Notes under the pieces: generated by a model | Told to the model about the DNA's origin: nothing | What the model saw: the letters and a program-made list of their open reading frames with translations, nothing else | The model's database searches: none | Assembly (NCBI GenBank): GCA_003497135.1 | Contig: DNKR01000023.1 | Location: forward strand, 1 to 27,079 | From: Candidatus Uhrbacteria bacterium | GTDB taxonomy: Bacteria > Patescibacteriota > Patescibacteriia > UBA9934 > UBA9568 | Direction of reading: 5' to 3' | Length of the DNA: 27,079 bases | Position numbers and translations under genes: made by a program | Shown here: piece by piece, positions 22,488 to 27,079 of the stretch | Position numbering within the stretch: position 1 is the stretch's first letter | How the letters are laid out: every line of letters starts with the position of its first letter

Positions 22488-23318
22488 ATGTTAAACGCAC
22501 TTAAATTCTCCATTTCAACAGCAGTGCTCTTTGTTGCAATGGCGCTGTTCGCGGTCATAGCTCTGTTTGCAGCTCCAAAACAAGCAGACGCCGCCATTAC
22601 TCCGCTTTCGCAAATCCAGCCGGGCGATCTTATTCGCGCGCAAACCCTGACAGCGGTTTATTACTACGGCAATGATAATCTGCGCTATGTATTTCCAAAC
22701 GACAGAACATATTTTACTTGGTACAGCAACTTTGACACAGTAAAATGGATCACGGACGCAGACATGTTCAAAGTCCAAATCGGCGGAAATGTAACATACA
22801 AGCCGGGAGTCAAAATGGTAAAAGTAAACAGCGATCCAAAAACTTACGCGCTTGCTCACAACGGAACTCTGCGATGGGTCAAAACAGAACAAGTTGCTGT
22901 AACGCTTTACGGATCAACATGGAACAAACAAATAGACGACATTCCGGACGGATTCTTTTCAAACTACAAAATTGGCGCAGAAATTGAAGACGCAACAACA
23001 TACAATAAGGCATCAGAACTTTCTGCCGCATCATCAATCAATATAGACAAAGAGTTGGTTACGCCAAAAGATGTAACAATTTCAAACAGCGCGTACTCTC
23101 CAACATCAGTAACAATAAAAGCGGGTCAAACAGTACGCTTCTTAAACTCTGACTCAACAACCCACACAATTACAGCAGATAATCTTACTTGGGGATCAGG
23201 ATCAATCACAACAGGAAATCAGTGGATCAAAAAATACACAACAGCCGGAACATACACTTATCACTGTTCAATCCACCCGGAAATGACAGGAACAGTAATC
23301 GTCGAAGAAAATCTCTAA
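22488..23318 (+). CDS. Secreted cupredoxin with Patescibacteria-type N-terminal domain
   Basis: 276 aa. A signal peptide (residues about 1-35, ending ADA) is followed by a domain of about 140 residues: GDLIRAQTLTAVYYYGNDNL, YVFPNDRTYFTWYSNFDTVK, YKPGVKMVKVNSDPKTYALA, GTLRWVKTE, LYGSTWNKQIDDIPDGFFSN. I recall this domain from many Parcubacteria surface proteins; its function is unknown. Residues about 190-276 form a blue-copper fold: DVTISNSAYSPTSVTIKAGQ, then THTITADN, then YTYHCSIHPEMTGTVIVEE. His (THT), Cys, His and Met (CSIHPEM) form a type-1 copper site. So a secreted copper protein is likely, perhaps electron transfer or copper binding. It sits between the sugar-phosphate genes but has its own promoter and terminator. 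Confidence 0.9.
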   Translation: MLNALKFSISTAVLFVAMALFAVIALFAAPKQADAAITPLSQIQPGDLIRAQTLTAVYYYGNDNLRYVFPNDRTYFTWYSNFDTVKWITDADMFKVQIGGNVTYKPGVKMVKVNSDPKTYALAHNGTLRWVKTEQVAVTLYGSTWNKQIDDIPDGFFSNYKIGAEIEDATTYNKASELSAASSINIDKELVTPKDVTISNSAYSPTSVTIKAGQTVRFLNSDSTTHTITADNLTWGSGSITTGNQWIKKYTTAGTYTYHCSIHPEMTGTVIVEENL

Positions 23319-23330
23319 TATATAAAACAC

Positions 23331-23366
23331 ACTCCCCTCGCCTCTGGCTTGGGGAGTTTTGTTTTT
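23331..23366 (+). terminator. Rho-independent terminator of the cupredoxin gene
   Basis: ACTCCCC (23331-23337) pairs with GGGGAGT (23351-23357) around a 13-base loop, followed by TTTTGTTTTTG. It lies 12 bases after the stop and is well formed. Confidence 0.85.
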
Positions 23367-23424
23367 GCTTTTTTAAATTTGCGCGATGGCTTTTTAACAA
23401 AACTACTGATAACATTATGCTATT

Positions 23425-23937
23425 ATGAAGCGCATAAAACATACATGGCTTTGGATATTAGTTGTCATTTTAATATTTATATTTATTGTCTTATCCCCAG
23501 CATTTGTTGGTACACGGCCTCTTACAGAAACAGAACAAAAATTAGCTGAACGAATTTTTGAACAAAGTTTGGACTATAATAACATTCAGATCAATACAGG
23601 CGGCCCTCTAACATGGATCTATCCGGCAGTCACTACCGGAAACACCATCTCTTTCCCAAAAGGAAATTACAATCAAACAGACAAAAAGAGCCAAGCGCTT
23701 CTACTGCACGAGCTGACACATGTTTGGCAATATCAAAATTATGGCTGGGGCTATCTCCCAAGAGCAGTTTTTGAAGAGATCTCGCAATCTGACGCGTATG
23801 TAATTCATTTTGACGAATCTAAATCTTTTCGCGATTACGATATTGAGGAACAAGCTGAAATAGTTGCGGAATATTTTTTGACGAATAACGAAAAATATCT
23901 TCCATATATCGCAGAACTTACCGCAAAGAGGTTTTAA
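23425..23937 (+). CDS. Small membrane-anchored HELTH metalloprotease-like protein
   Basis: 170 aa. One N-terminal membrane helix (residues about 8-29, WLWILVVILIFIFIVLSPAF) leaves the rest outside. The zinc motif HELTH (around residue 93) sits in ALLLHELTHVWQYQNYGWG. A downstream acidic helix, DIEEQAEIVAEYF, supplies the likely third ligand Glu. The layout HELTHVWQ...EEQAE resembles the DUF4157-like group of putative peptidases. Activity and substrate cannot be told; small size and simple architecture are typical of that group. The gene stands alone between the cupredoxin terminator and the transketolase promoter. Confidence 0.75.
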   Translation: MKRIKHTWLWILVVILIFIFIVLSPAFVGTRPLTETEQKLAERIFEQSLDYNNIQINTGGPLTWIYPAVTTGNTISFPKGNYNQTDKKSQALLLHELTHVWQYQNYGWGYLPRAVFEEISQSDAYVIHFDESKSFRDYDIEEQAEIVAEYFLTNNEKYLPYIAELTAKRF

Positions 23938-23968
23938 TAGTACGCGTTACTATAAATTTACTATTTTG

Positions 23969-23977
23969 TGATACAAT
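23969..23977 (+). promoter_or_regulatory. Extended -10 promoter of the transketolase N gene
   Basis: TGA-TACAAT (-10 at 23972-23977) is eight bases before the ATG at 23986. Its -35 is poor. A near-leaderless start is predicted. Confidence 0.5.
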
Positions 23978-23985
23978 TGTCCTAT

Positions 23986-24885
23986 ATGCAGAATTTCAAA
24001 CGCGGTCCGATAGTGCGCAAAGAACTGCACTTGCACGACAAAAAGCTAAAAGCTCTTGAAGAGCGCGCTCTTTTAATGCGGCGCGATCTTATGGAAATGC
24101 TTATTGAAGCAGGTTCCGGGCATTCAGCGGGCCCGCTTGGGCAGGCGGACATGTTCGCGGCGCTATATTTTCATATTCTTGTGCATGACCCAAAGCGCCC
24201 GAACTGGGCTGATCGCGATCGTTTTGTGCTTTCGTGCGGACATGTTGTTCCGATTCAATATGTTGCGCTCGCTCACGCCGGATATTTTTCAAAAAAACTT
24301 CTTGGTACTTTACGCAAATTCAATTCTCCTTTGCAAGGACATCCTGAATATGGGCGCTTGCCTGGAATAGAAACAACATCAGGGCCCCTTGGCGAGGGAT
24401 CAAGCCAAGCGATTGGAATGGCGTATGCGGCTCTTATGGACGAAAAACCATGGCGCGTTTACTGTATGATGTCAGACGGCGAACTTGAAGAAGGCCAAAC
24501 ATGGGAAGCAATGCTTTTCGCAGGAAAAAACAAACTCTACAATTGCACATTCATAATCGACCGCAACAATATTCAGATAGACGGAGCAACCGAGGACATA
24601 TTGCCGCTGGAACCGCTTGCTGATAAATTCCGCGCGTTTAATTTGCATGTTGTACAGTGCGTAGGGAACGACATTTCTGATTTTGTTCGGGCTATCCGCG
24701 AAGCGCATGCTGTTTCGGAAAAGCCAACAGTCATTATTGCTGATACTATTCCGGGATACGGCGTTGATTTTATGGAATACAATTATCTTTGGCACGGAAC
24801 AACGCCAAAGCCGGGCGCAGAAGCAAACGCAGCTCTTGCAAGCTTAAGGACATTGGGTGGACGCATTACATCAGAGCATGAATAA
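23986..24885 (+). CDS. Transketolase N-terminal subunit (thiamine diphosphate domain)
   Basis: 299 aa from ATG at 23986; a GTG at 23968 would lie across the -10. It is the pyrophosphate-binding half of a split transketolase: EAGSGHSAGPLGQADM, RFVLSCGHVVPIQY, GHPEYGRLPGIETTSGPLGEGSSQAIGMA, and the thiamine diphosphate motif SDGELEEGQTWEAML...IIDRNNIQIDG. With the C-terminal half at 25850 it makes one enzyme which moves two-carbon units between sugar phosphates. Split transketolases are common in archaea and in CPR bacteria. It is followed, 27 bases later, by a DUF4349 membrane protein. Confidence 0.93.
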   Translation: MQNFKRGPIVRKELHLHDKKLKALEERALLMRRDLMEMLIEAGSGHSAGPLGQADMFAALYFHILVHDPKRPNWADRDRFVLSCGHVVPIQYVALAHAGYFSKKLLGTLRKFNSPLQGHPEYGRLPGIETTSGPLGEGSSQAIGMAYAALMDEKPWRVYCMMSDGELEEGQTWEAMLFAGKNKLYNCTFIIDRNNIQIDGATEDILPLEPLADKFRAFNLHVVQCVGNDISDFVRAIREAHAVSEKPTVIIADTIPGYGVDFMEYNYLWHGTTPKPGAEANAALASLRTLGGRITSEHE

Positions 24886-24912
24886 TAAATTAAATAATAA
24901 TTAATTAATTTT

Positions 24913-25848
24913 ATGAATAAAACATTGAAAGGCATTATTTTCGCGGCATTGTGCGTTTTTGCGCTTCTTTTCGCAGCAGCGGTATTTATCACAACTCAAA
25001 ACAAGCAGGGCCCTATTACTACGCAATCATTTGATGGCATATCAGATAGCGGGATGGCTACCGGATCAGTAACAGCCGAGATGCCATTCTTTGGCCGCGA
25101 GGAATCAGTAAAAATGATCGCGCCATTTGAACCGCCGACAGCAGGAGATAGTGCGGCAACGGCTGATCAAAAAATAATCAAAACTGCGAATCTTTCCGTA
25201 GTGGTCAAAAATGTAACTGATAATATCTCGCGCATCGCAACTATTGCTGAATCAAAAAGCGGTTATGTGCAATTTTCTTCTGTATACGAGCAAGAGGACG
25301 GCTCGCACACCGGATCAATCACGGTTCGCGTGCCCGTAGATCAGTTTGATGCGTCAATGAAAGAAATAAAAGCCCTTGCTGATGTTGTTGAAACAGAATC
25401 AGTAAACGGACAAGATGTTACTGAACAATATACTGATCTGGAAGCTCGGCTCCGCAATGCAAAAGCGCAAGAGGTAACATTCCTTTCGCTTCTTGATAAA
25501 GCGACAAGAATAGAAGACATACTTGCAATACAGCGCGAACTTTCGAATGTGCGCTTAACAATCGAATCGCTTGAAGGGCAAATCAAGTATCTTGAAAATA
25601 CAACTTCTTACGCAACAATATCCGTTTCACTTTCAGAAGTGCCGGTATTTTCTGCTCCAACAAAAACATTCAGATTCATGACGATTATAAAAGAAGCGGG
25701 AAAAGCGCTTGTAGAAGTTCTGCAAGTATTCGCGACTCTTGCAATTTGGTTCGTAATCATCGGCGGCGGCGTGCTTGTTCCGCTCGGACTTGTTGCATGG
25801 GCGCTCTACGCGATTATAAAGCGAGTTATCAGAAGAATGAACAAATAA
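24913..25848 (+). CDS. DUF4349-family membrane protein
   Basis: 311 aa. Residues about 8-28 are a signal anchor, and residues about 267-300 a second membrane helix pair before a basic end (KRVIRRMNK). The core (residues about 95-240) is DUF4349: KIIKTANLSVVVKNVTDNIS, GSITVRVPVDQFDASMKEI, VNGQDVTEQYTDLEARLRNA, then a coiled coil (RIEDILAIQRELSNVRLTIESLEGQIKYLENTTSYATISV). Function unknown; probably a surface or lipoprotein-like anchor with the core outside. It lies between the two transketolase halves with a 1-base gap to the second, so it is translated with it. Confidence 0.88.
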   Translation: MNKTLKGIIFAALCVFALLFAAAVFITTQNKQGPITTQSFDGISDSGMATGSVTAEMPFFGREESVKMIAPFEPPTAGDSAATADQKIIKTANLSVVVKNVTDNISRIATIAESKSGYVQFSSVYEQEDGSHTGSITVRVPVDQFDASMKEIKALADVVETESVNGQDVTEQYTDLEARLRNAKAQEVTFLSLLDKATRIEDILAIQRELSNVRLTIESLEGQIKYLENTTSYATISVSLSEVPVFSAPTKTFRFMTIIKEAGKALVEVLQVFATLAIWFVIIGGGVLVPLGLVAWALYAIIKRVIRRMNK

Positions 25849-25849
25849 T

Positions 25850-26950
25850 ATGGCAAAACGCCAGCAAGCAAAAACAACGCACTCAATTCTTGTAAACGGG
25901 TGGAAAAACGCAAAAAAAGTTAAGCATGTTCCAACACGCGACGGCTATGGAAGCGGCTTGGTTATTGCAGGCAAAAAAAATAAAAATATTGTCGTGCTTT
26001 GCGCTGATCTAACAGAATCAACAAGATCGCTGGCGTTTAAAAAAGCATATCCTGACAGGTTTATTCAGTTCGGCGTATCAGAACAATCAATGGCTTCTGT
26101 TGCGGCCGGAATGTCGCTTGCAGGAAAAACACCGTTCATTTCATCGTATTCTGTTTTTTCGCCGGGCAGGAACTGGGAACAAATACGAACCTGCATCGCA
26201 ATTCCCCAATCAAATGTCAAAATCGCAGGTGCTCACAGCGGGGTCTCTGTTGGACCGGACGGCGCAACGCACCAAATGCTTGAAGACATTGCGATTATGC
26301 GCGCCTTGCCAAACATGATTGTTCTAGCCCCTTGCGATGCGCTTGAAACAGAAAAAGCCGTTCTTGCCGCAGTTGAACATAACGGCCCTGTTTACATGCG
26401 CTTTGCACGCGAAAAATCCCCGCTTTTTACAACTGCAAACACGCCGTTTAAAATCGGGCGCGCGGAAACATTCAGACAAGGCAACGATGTTGCGATTCTT
26501 GCAGCAGGCCCGCTTGTCTACGAGGCCTTGCAGGCAGCAGAAATTTTGTCGCGCGAAAAAATACAAGCGCGTGTTTTGAACATGCACTCAATAAAACCGA
26601 TTGATGAAGAAGCGATAATTAGCGCAGCAAAAGAAACAGGCGCAATAGTTACAGCAGAAGAAGCGCAGGTTGCTGGCGGGCTTGGGGGCGCAGTAGCAGA
26701 AATACTTGCAAAAAATAATCCAGTACCTGTTGAGTTCATTGGAATGCAAGACAGATTCGGCGAATCAGGCCCGCCGTCACTGCTTCTTGAGGCCTTTGGG
26801 CTCACAGCGCCGTATATTGCTCTCGCTGCCAAAAGAGCGCTTGCGCGAAAGAACGGAAAACGCGTTTCCAAAATACCGGAACATATTTCAGAGGCGCTAA
26901 AACACGAAGCAGAACTCAAAAAACCGCTTCCGCAGAAAAAAAAGAAATAA
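25850..26950 (+). CDS. Transketolase C-terminal subunit
   Basis: 366 aa. It carries the pyrimidine-binding and C-terminal domains: TRDGYGSGLVIAG, CADLTEST, FGVSEQSMASVAAGMSLAGK (catalytic Glu of the SEQ motif), HSGVSVGPDGATHQMLEDIA, GRAETFRQGNDVAILAAG, TAEEAQVAGGLGGAVAE. Length is slightly above typical because of a Lys-rich N-terminal (MAKRQQAKTT) and C-terminal (KKPLPQKKKK) tail. With the N-terminal subunit at 23986 it forms transketolase. It is preceded by the DUF4349 gene one base away. A strong hairpin follows the stop. Confidence 0.93.
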   Translation: MAKRQQAKTTHSILVNGWKNAKKVKHVPTRDGYGSGLVIAGKKNKNIVVLCADLTESTRSLAFKKAYPDRFIQFGVSEQSMASVAAGMSLAGKTPFISSYSVFSPGRNWEQIRTCIAIPQSNVKIAGAHSGVSVGPDGATHQMLEDIAIMRALPNMIVLAPCDALETEKAVLAAVEHNGPVYMRFAREKSPLFTTANTPFKIGRAETFRQGNDVAILAAGPLVYEALQAAEILSREKIQARVLNMHSIKPIDEEAIISAAKETGAIVTAEEAQVAGGLGGAVAEILAKNNPVPVEFIGMQDRFGESGPPSLLLEAFGLTAPYIALAAKRALARKNGKRVSKIPEHISEALKHEAELKKPLPQKKKK

Positions 26951-26954
26951 TACT

Positions 26955-26989
26955 ACATTAGGGTTGGGTATAAAACCCAACCCTAATGT
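26955..26989. terminator. Strong hairpin behind the transketolase operon
   Basis: ACATTAGGGTTGGGT (26955-26969) pairs perfectly over 15 bases with ACCCAACCCTAATGT (26975-26989); loop ATAAA. It is followed by TAAAAATATATATA on the plus strand, not a classical U-run. It probably ends the operon and protects the 3' end of the mRNA. The loop style (stem-TAAAA-stem) resembles the nearby repeat. Confidence 0.6.
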
Positions 26990-27015
26990 TAAAAATATAT
27001 ATATCCTAATTGGGC

Positions 27016-27067
27016 GAGCGAGGCGGGTGCGTTGCAAGTGGGCGGGGTGTAAAACCCCGCCCTATGA
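27016..27067. repeat. 52-base GC-rich hairpin repeat, copy B
   Basis: Direct-oriented relative of 21046-21097 (41 of 52 bases identical). GGGCGGGGT (27040-27048) pairs with ACCCCGCCC (27054-27062) around GTAAA. The end of the window (CCGCCTC, 27073-27079) may be the start of another copy of the CCGCC-repeat word. Confidence 0.65.
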
Positions 27068-27079
27068 GATTTCCGCCTC

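Overview
The window looks like a chromosomal segment from a Candidate Phyla Radiation (Patescibacteria) bacterium, most likely of the Parcubacteria type. The grounds are family resemblance, not a database search: an IleRS of the archaeal/eukaryotic-like class, a Gmad2 domain on a membrane-anchored protein, a secreted cupredoxin carrying an N-terminal domain I associate with Parcubacteria, a two-piece transketolase beside RpiB/Rpe, very short intergenic gaps and TGA used as a normal stop. No start codon that I inspected has a convincing Shine-Dalgarno sequence, and several genes have a -10 box only 6-12 bases before the ATG, so leaderless or nearly leaderless mRNAs seem common.

Layout. Everything from 33 to 20927 is on the minus strand and everything from 21303 to 26950 is on the plus strand, diverging from a repeat-rich intergenic region (20928-21302). 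From right to left on the minus strand: ileS and a TrmB-like regulator (18072-20927, 17289-18041), a 50-codon ORF, an AbiE-type abortive-infection pair (15244-17131), a GIY-YIG protein, a type III restriction-modification cassette with four small extra genes in and behind it (10020-14760), a decayed gene and a membrane-anchored protein (8918-9961), a DUF350/excalibur pair (8205-8803), a flippase plus O-antigen-ligase-like pair (5432-8130), a HicBA toxin-antitoxin module (4981-5416), tRNA-Ser(CGA), a Panacea-domain toxin-antitoxin module (3628-4729), a cupin, and a three-gene envelope operon (MgtE-like transporter, isoprenylcysteine methyltransferase-like protein, PQQ-dehydrogenase-like propeller fused to Gmad2; 33-3173).

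The plus-strand block is metabolic: rpiB and rpe (one base apart), a cupredoxin, a small HELTH metalloprotease-like protein, and the two transketolase halves with a DUF4349 membrane protein between them. Together they cover isomerase, epimerase and transketolase steps of the non-oxidative pentose phosphate pathway. Two related 52-base hairpin repeats, in the same orientation, bracket this block.

The most interesting parts are: the type III R-M cassette, in which a zinc-ribbon gene and a two-TM gene sit between mod and res, followed by a small beta-rich protein and a second two-TM protein; the Panacea toxin-antitoxin pair under a perfect consensus promoter that starts transcription at the ATG; a palindromic repeat inserted in frame in the PQQ-dehydrogenase gene; an unannotated 50-codon ORF whose stop overlaps the abiEi start; and the general lack of Shine-Dalgarno sequences.
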